A DNA stretch of 64,000 bases from Bradyrhizobium sp. CCBAU 53338 (GCF_015291665.1 NZ_CP030048.1:806001-870000), one strand, 5' to 3'. Positions 8,951-18,641 are shown, numbered from the stretch's first letter. Program-made: numbers and translations. The notes: a model not told the origin generated them from the sequence alone.

Positions 8951-10117
8951 CTACCCAAAATACCTTGTCAGTATCCCGCGATAGACCTTCGTCAGCTTCT
9001 CCAGGTCCACCACCGGCACGCGCTCGTCGACCTGGTGCATGGTCTGGCCGACCAGGCCGAACTCGATCACCGGGCAGTAGCTCGAGATGAAGCGCGCGTC
9101 CGACGTGCCGCCCGAGGTCGACAGCTCCGGCTTGCGGCCCGTTACCTCTTCGATCGCGGACACCGCGAGGTCGGTGAACGGACCGGGCTTGGTCACGAAC
9201 ACGTTGGAGTTCGAGGGTTCCCAGACGATGCGGGCCTTGATGCGGTTGCCGCAGGCTTTTGCGAGGCGCGTCTCGACCAACTCGCGCAGAGATGCCTGCG
9301 TATGGTTGTCGTTGTAGCGGATGTTGAACCTGGCGCGGGCCTCGCCGGGGATGACGTTGAAGGCCTTGTTGCCGACGTCGACGGAGACGAATTCGAGATT
9401 CGAGGCCTGGAACTGCGCGCTGCCATGGTCGAGCGGCTCGTCGGAGATGGCAACGATCAACCGCGAGATATCCGGCACCGGGTTGGCGGCGCGATGCGGA
9501 TAGGCGACGTGGCCCTGCACGCCGTCGACATGGAGCGTGCCCGATTGCGACCCGCGCCGGCCGACCTTGATGGTGTCGCCGAGCGTCTCGACATTGGAGG
9601 GCTCGCCCAGCACGCAATGATCGAACTTTTCGCCGCGCTCGGCGGCCCATTTCAGCAGCTTGATGGTGCCGTTGATGGAGACGTCTTCCTCGTCGCCGGT
9701 GATGAGGAACGAGATCGAGCCCTTCTCGTCCGTGCGCGGCTTGCCGCCGTTGGCAGCGAGATGTTCCAGCACCGCGGCGACCGAGCAGGCGATGCCGCCC
9801 TTCATGTCGACGGCGCCGCGGCCGTGCAGGAAACCGTCCTTCACCTCGCCCGAGAATGCGCCGACGCTCCAGGCGCTCTCGTCGCCGGGCGGCACCACGT
9901 CGGTATGACCGGCAAAGGTGATGTGCGGGCCTTCGGTGCCGATCCGCGCATAGAGATTGTCGACGTCGGCGGTGCCGTCCTCGCTGAAGGTCACGCGGTG
10001 GCAGGTGAAGCCGGCTGCGTTCAGGGCTTTTTCAAGAACGCCCAGCGCACCGGCGTCTTCAGGAGTTACCGAGGGGCAGCGGATGAGGTCGCGGGCAATG
10101 GAGAGAGCATCGGTCAT
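8951..10117 (-). CDS. dapE: Succinyl-diaminopimelate desuccinylase
   Basis: Zinc-dependent M20 peptidase-family enzyme that hydrolyses N-succinyl-L,L-diaminopimelate in lysine and cell-wall synthesis. 388 aa. Visible motifs: [12 protein letters not shown] (metal His/Asp), [11 protein letters not shown] (bridging Asp), [13 protein letters not shown] (catalytic Glu pair) and the dimerisation domain at about residues 180-295. Its ATG overlaps the stop of the upstream DUF805 gene by 4 bp. dapD lies two genes upstream on the same strand. Confidence 0.96.
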   Translation of the reverse strand: MTDALSIARDLIRCPSVTPEDAGALGVLEKALNAAGFTCHRVTFSEDGTADVDNLYARIGTEGPHITFAGHTDVVPPGDESAWSVGAFSGEVKDGFLHGRGAVDMKGGIACSVAAVLEHLAANGGKPRTDEKGSISFLITGDEEDVSINGTIKLLKWAAERGEKFDHCVLGEPSNVETLGDTIKVGRRGSQSGTLHVDGVQGHVAYPHRAANPVPDISRLIVAISDEPLDHGSAQFQASNLEFVSVDVGNKAFNVIPGEARARFNIRYNDNHTQASLRELVETRLAKACGNRIKARIVWEPSNSNVFVTKPGPFTDLAVSAIEEVTGRKPELSTSGGTSDARFISSYCPVIEFGLVGQTMHQVDERVPVVDLEKLTKVYRGILTRYFG

Positions 10118-10707
10118 GCCTCCGGCTTAACACGCCATTGCGGCGGCGGGCCAGCCTTCTGCGCGGGCATTTCGAGCTCACGCTGCTGATCCCAACCCGG
10201 CCTGCCTGCGGGCGAGACGTAGAGCGGGTCGGCGCCGAAGCGGTTGGTCTTTCTCGAGCCGCGGAAGAACAGCAGCTCAATCCCGCCCCAGGTCGCGAGC
10301 ACGAATGAGATCAGGGCCAGCATGAAGCCGGCGTAGTCGTTGCCGATCCGGTCCACGAACTGGTTGATGAGCCCGGGGAGGACGAAAAAGGGCAGCGCCC
10401 ACCAGGCGCTCTTGTCGCGGTCATGCAACCGCTTGATGGACGTTGCGGCGAAGACCCACGCGAACAGAGGTGTGCCGATCAGCTTGGCCAGGGCCAGCGG
10501 AAGGTCGGCGCGCGACAGCCTGCGATAGGTGTCCGGATCGACGGCCTTGAAGATGTCGTTGACCGAAAAACCGAACGAGCGGGCGCCGAACGCCAGCACG
10601 ATCGCGGCCATGAAGATCATCCAGCAGACGATGATGAGCCCGGCCAGCCAATATTTGGCGCGGTTGATGCGGCCGTCGAAGCGGAAGAGATACCAGGTCC
10701 AGTCCAT
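10114..10707 (-). CDS. DUF805 family inner-membrane protein
   Basis: 197 aa from ATG 10707 (GGAG ribosome site), starting [20 protein letters not shown], the DUF805 opening. There are four hydrophobic segments ([20 protein letters not shown], the region around [39 protein letters not shown]) and the family motif [14 protein letters not shown] between the second and third. Function is unknown. Its stop overlaps dapE by ATGA, so it sits in a dapD-DUF805-dapE unit. Confidence 0.85.
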   Translation of the reverse strand: MDWTWYLFRFDGRINRAKYWLAGLIIVCWMIFMAAIVLAFGARSFGFSVNDIFKAVDPDTYRRLSRADLPLALAKLIGTPLFAWVFAATSIKRLHDRDKSAWWALPFFVLPGLINQFVDRIGNDYAGFMLALISFVLATWGGIELLFFRGSRKTNRFGADPLYVSPAGRPGWDQQRELEMPAQKAGPPPQWRVKPEA

Positions 10708-10844
10708 GCGAAAGGCTCCGGGCGCGAGAGGCACCCGGAGATTGGTCGCGATGGAGAGAGAGGGGGTTCGATGAGGCTATCCGTCCCGTCACTCCCGCGC
10801 AAAGGCTTCGCCGTTGCGCGGGAATTGACGGTGAGGGATCGAGC

Positions 10845-11690
10845 TCAATCCCGCAACAGCTCGTTGATGCTGGTCTTCGAGCGCGTGCGCTCGTCGACGC
10901 GCTTGACGATCACGGCGCAGGCAGTGCTCGGGCCGATCTGGCCGTTCTTCATCGGCTTGCCGGGCAGCGCGCCGGGCACCACCACCGAATACTCGGGCAC
11001 TTCGCCCATGAAGATTTCGCCGGTCTCGCGGTCGACGATCTTGGTGGAAGCGCCCAGGAACACGCCCATCGCCAGCACCGCGCCCTTGCGCACGATGACG
11101 CCCTCGGCGACCTCGGAGCGTGCACCGATGAAGCAATCGTCTTCGATAATCACGGGCTCGGCCTGTAGCGGCTCGAGCACGCCGCCGATGCCGGCGCCAC
11201 CGGAGATGTGCACGCGCTTGCCGATCTGGGCGCAGGAGCCGACGGTGGCCCAGGTGTCGACCATGGTGCTCTCATCGACGTAAGCACCGAGATTGACGAA
11301 GGACGGCATCAGCACGACGTTCCTGGCGATGAAGGCCGAGCGGCGCACAACCGCGCCCGGCACGGCGCGGAAACCGGCGTCGCGAAAACGGTTCGGGCCC
11401 CAGCCCTCGAACTTCGAGGGCACCTTGTCCCACCAGTTCGCCTGGCCCGGGCCGCCGGGAATGACGTCCATGTCGTTGAGGCGGAAGGACAGCAGCACGG
11501 CCTTCTTCAGCCACTGGTTGACCTTCCACTTGCCGTCGACCCCGCGCTCGGCAACGCGCGCCTCGCCCTTGTCCAGGATCTCCAGCGACCGGTTCACGGC
11601 GTCGCGGACCTCGCCCTTGGTCGAGGTCGAGATGCCGTCGCGCGCGTCGAAGGCGCTGTTGATGGTGGATTCAAGGGCGGACAGGGACAT
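10845..11690 (-). CDS. dapD: 2,3,4,5-tetrahydropyridine-2,6-dicarboxylate N-succinyltransferase
   Basis: Succinylates tetrahydrodipicolinate in the succinylase branch of lysine/diaminopimelate synthesis. 281 aa. An N-terminal helical domain ([16 protein letters not shown]) is followed by the left-handed beta-helix: hexapeptide repeats run through [40 protein letters not shown] and [35 protein letters not shown] leader gives a good ribosome site. It pairs functionally with dapE, about 0.7 kb downstream. Confidence 0.96.
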   Translation of the reverse strand: MSLSALESTINSAFDARDGISTSTKGEVRDAVNRSLEILDKGEARVAERGVDGKWKVNQWLKKAVLLSFRLNDMDVIPGGPGQANWWDKVPSKFEGWGPNRFRDAGFRAVPGAVVRRSAFIARNVVLMPSFVNLGAYVDESTMVDTWATVGSCAQIGKRVHISGGAGIGGVLEPLQAEPVIIEDDCFIGARSEVAEGVIVRKGAVLAMGVFLGASTKIVDRETGEIFMGEVPEYSVVVPGALPGKPMKNGQIGPSTACAVIVKRVDERTRSKTSINELLRD

Positions 11691-11779
11691 CGGGATTTCC
11701 TCTTCAAATCGGGGAATTTTGATGGATTGGGGCGCTTTTTCGGGATTTGGGCCTGGAGAGTCAAGCTCGGTTCGCCGTC

Positions 11780-11810
11780 ATCACCCGCCTTGCGCGCTGG
11801 AGCGGGTGAT
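11780..11810. repeat. Small hairpin in the dapD upstream gap
   Basis: ATCACCCGC (11780-11788) and GCGGGTGAT (11802-11810) form a 9-bp perfect stem with a 13-nt loop in the 197-bp gap between the HAD gene stop and the dapD start. No T-run follows, so it is not a classical terminator. It may be a member of another dispersed repeat family. Confidence 0.5.
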
Positions 11811-11886
11811 CCGCTACGCCGCCGCGGTCGTGATGAAATCGAGATGACGATGATTACTCGATAGCCGCCTTCGCGGCGTACGACGG

Positions 11887-12582
11887 CTATTTGGGGTGGG
11901 ACAGCCCGGCCAAGAACCCCGCCAGATCATCCGTGACGTGGTCGACATGGGCCGCATCGCGGCCCTCGAGTTCCCAATCCTCGCGCACCACTTCCTTGGT
12001 GCCGTCAGGCACCACCAGCACGGTGGTCATGCCGAGTTCATGCGGGACTGTGAGGTTGCGGGCGAGGTCTTCGAACATGGCTGATCTGGTCGGGTCCACC
12101 GCATGCAGTCCGAGAAATTTCTGATAGGTCTGCGCCGCCGGCTTGGGCTCGAACTCGGCGGCGATGATGTCGAACACGCCGTCGAAATGCGAGCCGAGGC
12201 CGAGCCGCGCCAGCACCGCATCAACATGGTCGACCGAGCCGTTGGTCAGGATCAGCTTGCGCCCCGGGAGTTTTGCAATGGCCGCACCGAGCGCCGGATT
12301 CGGCTCCAGCGGCGAATGGTCGATCTTGTGCACGTAAGCGAGATAGTCGTCGGCACGCACGCCATGCAAGGTCATCATCCCGCGCATGGTGGTGCCGAAG
12401 CGCTGGTAATAGTCCTTCTGGATCCTGCGCGCTTCTTCCGGGCCAACCTGCAGCCAGTTGCACACGAACTCGCCGATCCGGGCATCGACTTGCTGCCACA
12501 GATTGACGTGATGCGGATAGAGCGTGTTGTCGAGGTCGAATACCCAGGTGTCGATATGGCCGAAGGCGCGGGGGGATTTCAT
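11887..12582 (-). CDS. HAD-superfamily pyrimidine 5'-nucleotidase-like protein
   Basis: 231 aa from ATG 12582 (MKSPRAFGHIDTWVFDLDNT). The HAD nucleophile motif DLDNTLYPHH, motif II in KLILTNGSVDHV and motif III/IV around FDIIAAEFEPKPAAQTYQ and SAMFEDLARNL are intact. The layout matches the SDT1/PhoN-like pyrimidine 5'-nucleotidase group commonly found near argB in Rhizobiales. The longer open frame upstream is not credible because it runs through the neighbouring gene region. Confidence 0.85.
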   Translation of the reverse strand: MKSPRAFGHIDTWVFDLDNTLYPHHVNLWQQVDARIGEFVCNWLQVGPEEARRIQKDYYQRFGTTMRGMMTLHGVRADDYLAYVHKIDHSPLEPNPALGAAIAKLPGRKLILTNGSVDHVDAVLARLGLGSHFDGVFDIIAAEFEPKPAAQTYQKFLGLHAVDPTRSAMFEDLARNLTVPHELGMTTVLVVPDGTKEVVREDWELEGRDAAHVDHVTDDLAGFLAGLSHPK

Positions 12583-12596
12583 CACAACTCTCTCAA

Positions 12597-13583
12597 TCAC
12601 GGCATCGCAAACCGCAGCGTCTTGCCGCCGCTCGACATATCCACCGCGCCAAAACCCGTCGCCGAGAATCCGCGCGCGCCGCAATCGGCTTGCTCGTTCG
12701 TCTCGAACTTGGTTTCGCGGGTGCAGAGCTGCCTGTCGCCGCCCCAATTGAGCGGCTTGTCCTTCAGCTTGATGGCGCGGTTGTCGCTATCTACGGCTTC
12801 CGCGAAGCTGAAGATCTGCTTCGGCTGGCCGGCGACGTCGGGATGCAGGCACGTCTTGGGATCGATGCGGTACCAGCCGCGGCTGGTGACGGACTTGCCG
12901 TCGTCGGTCGCGACCGCCGCCATCACCTTGTGCGGCGTATCGTTGCACCAGGTCAGTCCGCTGGGGGACGGCGTCTGCGCCGCTTCGACCATGGTCTTGA
13001 AGAAGTTTGGCGAGCCGACCACGTCGGACGACAGCCCGCGGCTCTTCAGGAAGGCGGCGAGCGCACCTTGCGTCTTCGGTCCGTCGACGCCGTCGATCGC
13101 ACCGATGTCGTAGCCTGCGATCACCAGCAGCCGCTGGATTCCGGCGAGCCGCGCCTGCTCGTCGTCATATTCGGAGTCCTCGGCGAGATAGGCGACGAGA
13201 TTGCCGTCGTCGCCCTGCGTCGGCGTGATCTGGGTGAAGGGGGCCTGGGTCTGGCCGCTGCGGCATTGGCGTGCGGCGGCGATGACGAAATTGTCCTGCG
13301 CCACGCACAGCATGTCGCTGCCGTTCTGAGGGATCGGGGAAGCGCCATAGACGCCGAGCGCGCGCGCGTTGAGCAGGATGCGGTCGGCGCTCAGCGTGCC
13401 CTGAACCACCACGCGGCAGGTGGCGGGATCGATCCTGAACCAGCCGCGCGTCGCGGTCGCCGCCTTGTCGTCGATGCCGATCGCGGCCTCGACCACGTAG
13501 GACATGCGGTTGCAGATCTTCAGGTCGGCGAAGGCCGGCGCGGAGGAAAAGAACAACGAGACGGCGGCGGCCGGCAGCGTCAT
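12597..13583 (-). CDS. DUF1036 - peptidoglycan-binding-like - DUF1036 exported protein
   Basis: About 328 aa if ATG 13583 is used (MTLPAAAVSLFFSSAPAFA signal peptide, cleavage after AFA). Two DUF1036 domains are recognisable by LKICNRMSYVVEAAIG and the second by LTWCNDTPHKVMAAVA, each followed by a RGW(F/Y)RIDP(A/K)TC motif. Between them lies a peptidoglycan-binding-type helical motif (IQRLLVIAGYDIGAIDGVDG, PKTQGALAAFLKSRG). The frame stays open to GTG 13739, which overlaps the argB stop, but the extra 52 codons cross a REP-like element. The start is therefore uncertain. Function is unknown; a periplasmic, wall-associated role is inferred. Confidence 0.8.
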   Translation of the reverse strand: MTLPAAAVSLFFSSAPAFADLKICNRMSYVVEAAIGIDDKAATATRGWFRIDPATCRVVVQGTLSADRILLNARALGVYGASPIPQNGSDMLCVAQDNFVIAAARQCRSGQTQAPFTQITPTQGDDGNLVAYLAEDSEYDDEQARLAGIQRLLVIAGYDIGAIDGVDGPKTQGALAAFLKSRGLSSDVVGSPNFFKTMVEAAQTPSPSGLTWCNDTPHKVMAAVATDDGKSVTSRGWYRIDPKTCLHPDVAGQPKQIFSFAEAVDSDNRAIKLKDKPLNWGGDRQLCTRETKFETNEQADCGARGFSATGFGAVDMSSGGKTLRFAMP

Positions 13584-13630
13584 CAGGAAGCGGGTGAGTG
13601 TGGAGCGGTGCGGTCGCTGAACTCTCTGCT

Positions 13631-13713
13631 CGTCATGGCCGGGCTTGACCCGGGCATCCACGCCTGTGCCGCGCGAAAGATCGTGGATGGCCGGGTCAAG
13701 CCCGGCCATGACG
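13631..13713. repeat. REP-like double hairpin, copy 4
   Basis: 83 bp with arms CGTCATGGCCGGGCTTGACC and its inverse ending GGCCATGACG. Here the inner motif is TTGACCCGG rather than TTGTCCCGG. It lies between argB and the DUF1036 gene and is open in the frame of the latter. Confidence 0.85.
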
Positions 13714-13735
13714 GCGTCTCTCGTCTTCTCGTCTC

Positions 13736-14623
13736 TCACTTGTGGATCAGTGTTCCCGTGCCCTGGTTGGTGAAGAGCTCGAGCAGCACCGCGTGCTGCA
13801 TCTTGCCGTCGATGATGACGACGCCCTCGACGCCCTGTTCGAGTGCGTAGATGCAGGTCTCGACCTTCGGGATCATGCCGCCGGAAATGGTGCCGTCGGC
13901 AATCAGCTTGCGCGCGTCCTTCACCGAGAGCTGCGGGATCAGCTTCTTCGACTTGTCGAGCACGCCGGGCACGTCGGTGAGCAGCAACAGGCGCTTGGCC
14001 TTCAGCGCGCCGGCAACCGCACCTGCAAATGTGTCGGCGTTGACGTTCAGCGTCTGGCCGTCCTTCGAGGTCGCCAGCGGCGCCAGCACCGGAATGAGCT
14101 CGTAGCCGATCAGCTGGTTGAGCAGCGTGAGGTCGACCTTTTCGGGGTCGCCGACGAAGCCGAGATCGATTGCCTTCTCGATATTCGAGTCCGGATCGAT
14201 GATGGTGCGCGTCGTCTTCGACGCCTTCACCATGTTGCCGTCCTTGCCGGAGAGGCCGACGGCCTTGCCGCCGGCTTCGTTGATGTAACCGACGATCTGC
14301 TTGTTGACCGAGCCGGCCAGCACCATCTCGACGATCTCGATGGTCGCGGCATCCGTGATGCGCAGGCCGGCTGCGAATTCCGAGACGATGCCGAGGCGCT
14401 TGAGCATGGTCGCGATCTGCGGCCCGCCGCCGTGCACGACCACCGGGTTGATCGCGGTCTGCTCGAGCAGCACGATGTCGCGGGCAAAATTCTTCGCGGT
14501 CTCCTCGTCGCCCATGGCATGGCCGCCATATTTGATGACGATGGTTTCTTCGTCGTACTGCTGCATGTGCGGCAGCGCTTCGGACAGGATGCGGGCCTGG
14601 TCGAGCGGGGAGATTTCGGTCAT
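13736..14623 (-). CDS. argB: Acetylglutamate kinase
   Basis: Second step of arginine synthesis, phosphorylating N-acetylglutamate. 295 aa. Amino-acid-kinase motifs: [13 protein letters not shown] (phosphate-binding Lys), [10 protein letters not shown], the substrate region [17 protein letters not shown], and nucleotide-binding [12 protein letters not shown] with [14 protein letters not shown] near the C-terminus. It lies in the rpmH-rnpA-yidC-engB-argB run typical of Rhizobiales. Confidence 0.97.
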   Translation of the reverse strand: MTEISPLDQARILSEALPHMQQYDEETIVIKYGGHAMGDEETAKNFARDIVLLEQTAINPVVVHGGGPQIATMLKRLGIVSEFAAGLRITDAATIEIVEMVLAGSVNKQIVGYINEAGGKAVGLSGKDGNMVKASKTTRTIIDPDSNIEKAIDLGFVGDPEKVDLTLLNQLIGYELIPVLAPLATSKDGQTLNVNADTFAGAVAGALKAKRLLLLTDVPGVLDKSKKLIPQLSVKDARKLIADGTISGGMIPKVETCIYALEQGVEGVVIIDGKMQHAVLLELFTNQGTGTLIHK

Positions 14624-14716
14624 GAGGCGGATCTCGCTGGCGGGACTAACGCGGCCAGCGTTCTATCTGATTGGCGGGCGAGGCGCAAAGTGTGGCTGGC
14701 ATGCCGCCGCTACGGA

Positions 14717-15076
14717 TCAGCGCGCAGGCACCACGGCCGCCAGCGTCACCGCGAGCCAGCTCAGGATCATCGTCGTCCCGCCTGACGGCGCGGCAAACGG
14801 AAACAGCGAATGGCCGGCATATTGCCGCAAGGTGAGGTCGCCCGCGAACAGCGCGGCGCCGATCACGAAGCCGAATGCCGCAATGAGGCCAATTCCGCCG
14901 TGCAGAAGGCCGCGCGCGAGCAACGCGACCACCGCCAATATGGCGGTTGCGTGAAACAGCAGCATGGCGCTGGCGGAGGCAAGCCGGCTGGCGTCGGTGC
15001 CGTGGGCCGCAGCTGCGGCCAGCGCGACGCCGGCGGCGCCCATCAAGCCGGCCAGCGCAATCAGCAGGCGCGCCAT
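14717..15076 (-). CDS. DUF423 family small membrane protein
   Basis: 119 aa with four predicted membrane segments. It starts MARLLIALAGLMGAAGVALA and has AAAHGTDASRLASASAMLLF and a C-terminal FPFAAPSGGTTMILSWLAV; the AAHG and PxGG motifs are DUF423 hallmarks. The ATG shares one base with the engB stop (TGATG), so it is translationally coupled to engB. Function is unknown. Confidence 0.85.
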   Translation of the reverse strand: MARLLIALAGLMGAAGVALAAAAAHGTDASRLASASAMLLFHATAILAVVALLARGLLHGGIGLIAAFGFVIGAALFAGDLTLRQYAGHSLFPFAAPSGGTTMILSWLAVTLAAVVPAR

Positions 15077-15729
15077 CACGTGCTCCGCTCTTCCAGCAGC
15101 TTGGCCATGGCCGCGCGCAGCTCGGCCATGCCGGTCGACGAGCGCGAAGAGGTCGCGATCACGTTCGGGAACGCGGCCGGATGCTTGGCGAGCGCGGCTT
15201 CCGTGTCGGTGATGCAGGACTGCAGCTCGGAGGCCTTCACCTGGTCGGCCTTGGTCAGCACGACCTGGTAGCTGACGGCGGAGCGGTCGAGCGTCTTGAG
15301 CACTTCGAGATCGACGTCCTTGAGGCCATGCCGCGCGTCGATCAGCACATAGACGCGCGCGAGCGAGGCGCGGCCCAGCAGGAATGTGTGAATCAGCTCG
15401 GTCCACGACGCGACCTGGCTCTTCGGCGCCTTGGCGTAGCCGTAGCCGGGCATGTCGACGAGGCGGAGGTCGGTCTTGCCCGGCACCTCGAAGAAGATCA
15501 GTTCCTGCGTGCGTCCCGGCGTGTGCGAGGTGCGCGCCAGCGCGTTGCGCCCCGTCAGGGCGTTGATCAGGCTCGACTTGCCGACATTGGAGCGTCCGGC
15601 AAAGGCGATCTCCAGCCCCGCCATCGGCGGCAGCGTCTGGATCGAGGGCGAGGCCCAGATGAACTGCCAGTCGCGCGCGAACAGCTTTCGCCCGGCTTCG
15701 ATCAGCTTGTCGTCTGACTTTTCGGACAT
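15076..15729 (-). CDS. engB: Ribosome biogenesis GTP-binding protein EngB/YsxC
   Basis: 217-aa GTPase needed for 50S subunit assembly. G1 GRSNVGKSSLINALTG, G3 VDMPGYGYAKAP, G4 LTKADQVK and the G5 region ATSSRSSTGMAEL are all visible. The N-terminal extension (about 45 aa before G1) is normal for alphaproteobacteria. It is located downstream of yidC and upstream of argB, with a REP-like element in the yidC-engB gap. Confidence 0.95.
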   Translation of the reverse strand: MSEKSDDKLIEAGRKLFARDWQFIWASPSIQTLPPMAGLEIAFAGRSNVGKSSLINALTGRNALARTSHTPGRTQELIFFEVPGKTDLRLVDMPGYGYAKAPKSQVASWTELIHTFLLGRASLARVYVLIDARHGLKDVDLEVLKTLDRSAVSYQVVLTKADQVKASELQSCITDTEAALAKHPAAFPNVIATSSRSSTGMAELRAAMAKLLEERST

Positions 15730-15747
15730 CTGAGAAGTCTATCCTCA

Positions 15748-15836
15748 CGTCATGGCCGGGCCTGTTCCCGGCCATCCACGTCTTCGCGGAAGTAGCCTCC
15801 AAAACGTGGATGCCCGGGACAAGCCCGGGCATGACG
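15748..15836. repeat. REP-like double hairpin, copy 5
   Basis: 89 bp; arms CGTCATGGCCGGGCCTGTTC and its inverse ending GGGCATGACG, with ATCCACG/CGTGGAT inner borders. It sits between yidC and engB inside a co-directional run of essential genes, so it may set differential mRNA stability within the operon. Confidence 0.85.
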
Positions 15837-15873
15837 ATGTGGCGGCAGTTTGCCTGGCAGTACCGGACGGCGA

Positions 15874-17721
15874 CTACGTCGCCTTCCTCGCGAACGTCGC
15901 CTTGAGATTGTCGAACAACTCCACCTTCACGCCGTTGCGGCGCATGATGAAGCTCTGCTGGAGCACGGAGAGCGTGTTGTTCCAGGCCCAGTAGATCACG
16001 AGACCCGCCGGGAAGCCCGCCAGCATGAAGGTGAAGATCAGCGGCATCCAGTTGAAGATGATCTGCTGGGTCGGATCCGGCGGCGTCGGGTTCAGCTTCA
16101 TCTGGAACCACATCGTGATGCCCATGATGATCGGCCAGATGCCGAGATGCAGATAATGCCCGAACACCGGCAGCGCGGTCGGATCGTAGTTCAACAGCCC
16201 GAACAGCGTGAACAGATTGGTCGGATCCGGCGCCGAGAGGTCCTTGATCCAGCCGAAGAACGGCGCGTGCCGCATCTCGATGGTGACGAACAGCACCTTG
16301 TAGAGCGAGAAGAACACCGGGATCTGGATCACCACGGGAAGACAGCCGGCGACCGGATTGATCTTCTCCTTGCGGTAGATCTCCATCATCTCCTGCTGCT
16401 GCTTCACCTTGTCGTCGGGATGGCGCTCCTTCAGCGCCTGAAGCTGCGGCTGGACCGACTTCATCTTCGCCATCGAGGCGTAGGACTTGTTCGCCAGCGG
16501 GAAGAACAGCAGCTTCACGATCACGGTCACGAGCAGGATCGAGATGCCGAAATTGCCGAAGAAGCGGTAGAAGAAGTCGAGGCCGAGGAACATCGGCTTG
16601 GTGATGAAGTAGAACCAGCCCCAGTCGATCAAGAGATCGAAATGGTTGAGGCCGAGCGCCTTGTTGTAGCCGCCGAGGCCTGCGAACGGGAACACGCCGA
16701 CGACGCCGGCTTCCTTGGCGCCCGCGAACAGCCGCGCATTTGCGGTCGCGCTGCCGCCGATCGCGACGGTGACGGGGTCGAGCAGATAGTCGGTCTGGTA
16801 GGTGTGGACGTTGCCGGTGAGGTTCGAGGAGAACCGCGCCTGAAGCGGCGCATTGGTGTCGGGCAGCAGCGCCGAGGCCCAGTATTTGTCGGTCATTCCG
16901 AGCCAGCCATTGGTGGCCTTGAAGCTGACCGACTTGGCTTCGTCGATCTTCTTGTAGGCGTATTCCTGCAGGCCATCGAGATAACCGATCAGGCCTTCAT
17001 GCAGGATGTAGTAGCCGGAGACCTGCGGCGTGCCGTGGCGCGAGATCAGCGCGAACGGATAGAGCGTCACCGGCGCGTTGCCGACATTGCTCACGTCGTC
17101 CTTGATGCTGAAGAGATAGTGGTCGTCGACCGAGATGGTGCGGCGGAAGGTCAGGCCTTCGCCATTGTCCCACTTCAGCACGACGGGCGTGGTCGGAGTG
17201 AGGCTGCCGCTGCCGTCCTGCTGCCAGACGGTCTGGGCATCGGGCATCTTCGACGACACGCCCGTCGCAGCCACCCAGCCGAACTCGGCGTAATAGGGCT
17301 CTGCCGTGCCCGACGGCGAATAGAGGATGATCGGCGGCGATTTCGGGTCGACGGTCTCGCGGAATTGCAGCAAAGCGAGGTCGTCGATGCGGCCGCCCTT
17401 CAGCGAGATGCTGCCGGCGAGGCGCGGCGTATCGATCTTCACGCGGGGGCCGGCCGCGATCGCGGTGTCGCGGGCAACGACCGGCTGGGCCTGCTGGTTC
17501 GCGCCCGGCGCAGTGGTGGGCGTCGTCGTGCCGGCCTGCGGCGTCGTGCCCGGTGTCGCGGTCGCCGTCGGCTGCGGATTGGCCTTCTGGAGCTCGGCCT
17601 GCGCCTGCTGCTGGGCCCGCTGCTTCTCCATCGCCGGCACGTTGTAGAAGTACTGCCAGGCGATCAGCACCAGGCCGGACAGAATGACGGCGAGGATGGT
17701 ATTGCGATTGTCGGTCATCAC
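15874..17721 (-). CDS. yidC: Membrane protein insertase YidC
   Basis: 615 aa. The N-terminal membrane anchor (NTILAVILSGLVLIAWQYFY) is followed by a Pro/Thr-rich linker and a periplasmic beta-sandwich domain (residues ~85-360). The Oxa1-type insertase core has FGNFGISILLVTVIVKLLFF (the groove Arg is not in this stretch), SYASMAKMKSVQPQLQALKE (cytoplasmic hairpin), GCLPVVIQIPVFFSLYKVLF and a C-terminal TFMLAGFPAGLVIYWAWNN. It starts 13 bp after the rnpA stop, so there is no yidD between them. Confidence 0.97.
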   Translation of the reverse strand: MMTDNRNTILAVILSGLVLIAWQYFYNVPAMEKQRAQQQAQAELQKANPQPTATATPGTTPQAGTTTPTTAPGANQQAQPVVARDTAIAAGPRVKIDTPRLAGSISLKGGRIDDLALLQFRETVDPKSPPIILYSPSGTAEPYYAEFGWVAATGVSSKMPDAQTVWQQDGSGSLTPTTPVVLKWDNGEGLTFRRTISVDDHYLFSIKDDVSNVGNAPVTLYPFALISRHGTPQVSGYYILHEGLIGYLDGLQEYAYKKIDEAKSVSFKATNGWLGMTDKYWASALLPDTNAPLQARFSSNLTGNVHTYQTDYLLDPVTVAIGGSATANARLFAGAKEAGVVGVFPFAGLGGYNKALGLNHFDLLIDWGWFYFITKPMFLGLDFFYRFFGNFGISILLVTVIVKLLFFPLANKSYASMAKMKSVQPQLQALKERHPDDKVKQQQEMMEIYRKEKINPVAGCLPVVIQIPVFFSLYKVLFVTIEMRHAPFFGWIKDLSAPDPTNLFTLFGLLNYDPTALPVFGHYLHLGIWPIIMGITMWFQMKLNPTPPDPTQQIIFNWMPLIFTFMLAGFPAGLVIYWAWNNTLSVLQQSFIMRRNGVKVELFDNLKATFARKAT

Positions 17722-17734
17722 TGGGGTCTCGTCA

Positions 17735-18118
17735 TCAATCCGGTTTGCGGCTGGCGGTTGGGGCGGGCTTTGGCCCGCGTCCTCCGGCCTGTCCTTGCCG
17801 CACGGGCTTCGTGAACGCTATGCGCAGATCGTCGAGCATGGCGGCGAAGTCGCGCGAAAGCGCGTCCCTGCGTCCGACCAGCACGTAATCATGATGGGGT
17901 TGCATCGACACCGGATCGAGCCGCTTCACCAATTCGCGAAGCCGGCGCCGGATGCGATTGCGTTCGGGGGCGTTGCCGTTCTTTTTGGTAACGGTGAAGC
18001 CGATTCTGACAGGGCCAAAGTCGTCGCGGCGACGGCTTTGCAGGACGAACGCGGGACTATTGGCCCGCGCGCCATTGGCAACGGCGAGGAAATCCGCTCG
18101 CTGCCTCAGCCGATCCAT
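17735..18118 (-). CDS. rnpA: Ribonuclease P protein component
   Basis: 127-aa basic protein that assists the RNase P RNA in 5' maturation of tRNAs. The conserved RNR motif is intact (ERNRIRRRLREL), preceded by RIGFTVTKKNG. A C-terminal tail rich in Gly, Pro and Lys extends beyond the core. It lies between rpmH and yidC, the near-universal bacterial arrangement. Confidence 0.95.
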   Translation of the reverse strand: MDRLRQRADFLAVANGARANSPAFVLQSRRRDDFGPVRIGFTVTKKNGNAPERNRIRRRLRELVKRLDPVSMQPHHDYVLVGRRDALSRDFAAMLDDLRIAFTKPVRQGQAGGRGPKPAPTASRKPD

Positions 18119-18146
18119 GATGAAATCCCGGGAAAGGGGGTCCGGC

Positions 18147-18281
18147 TCAGGCGCTCAGACGCTTGCGGCCGCGGGCGCGGCGGGCGGCGAGGACCTTGCG
18201 GCCGCCGGCAGTGGCGAGACGAGCACGGAAACCGTGACGGCGCTTGCGCACCAGTTTGCTGGGTTGATAAGTCCGCTTCAC
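18147..18281 (-). CDS. rpmH: 50S ribosomal protein L34
   Basis: 44 aa, (V/M)[18 protein letters not shown] ending [10 protein letters not shown], the full L34 sequence. The start codon is GTG at 18281, preceded on the coding strand by a GGAGAAAAACCC leader. It is the first gene of the rpmH-rnpA-yidC run and has a strong promoter about 140 bp upstream. Confidence 0.97.
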   Translation of the reverse strand: MKRTYQPSKLVRKRRHGFRARLATAGGRKVLAARRARGRKRLSA

Positions 18282-18420
18282 GGGTTTTTCTCCGCTGACC
18301 GGGCAATTTGCCTGTAGAATTGATGGTAAAGTCCGGAAGATGCGGCCCAAACGAGCCGTTTCCGGCCCCAGAAGAGCCGCTCCCGGTATCGCACCGGGTC
18401 ATCGCGGACAATTTGCGCGG

Positions 18421-18449
18421 CTTATAAGCGAGCGTCTTGTTTTCGTCAA
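18421..18449 (-). promoter_or_regulatory. Promoter of the rpmH-rnpA-yidC operon
   Basis: On the minus strand TTGACG (18449-18444), a 17-bp spacer, then TATAAG (18426-18421): a near-consensus housekeeping sigma promoter pointing at rpmH. The expected transcript start is around 18414, giving a ~130-nt leader before the GTG. The rest of the 360-bp gap to the histidine kinase holds no gene that I can support. Confidence 0.75.
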
Positions 18450-18641
18450 CGCCGCAGGACCGCACAGTTTCGGTGAATATCGCTGTTTCTTTGGGGTTTT
18501 TAACCCTTGAGGTGGCGGATGGCGATATCAGCGCCTACATCCCACCTCGGCAGATTAGCGATCCGTAATTTGACCACCCCCGGGCCGGGTCGCATCCTCC
18601 ATCCGTCGAGCTCCATCAGAAGGCCAGCAGGGGCGAATTTC

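Noticed and set aside
4586..15836. Possible CRISPR array from the spaced palindromic repeats
   Set aside because: Copies are kilobases apart, are inverted double hairpins, and no cas gene is present.
15850..17814. 654-codon plus-strand open frame opposite yidC
   Set aside because: Arg/His/Asp-rich antisense reading of yidC with no recognisable domain.
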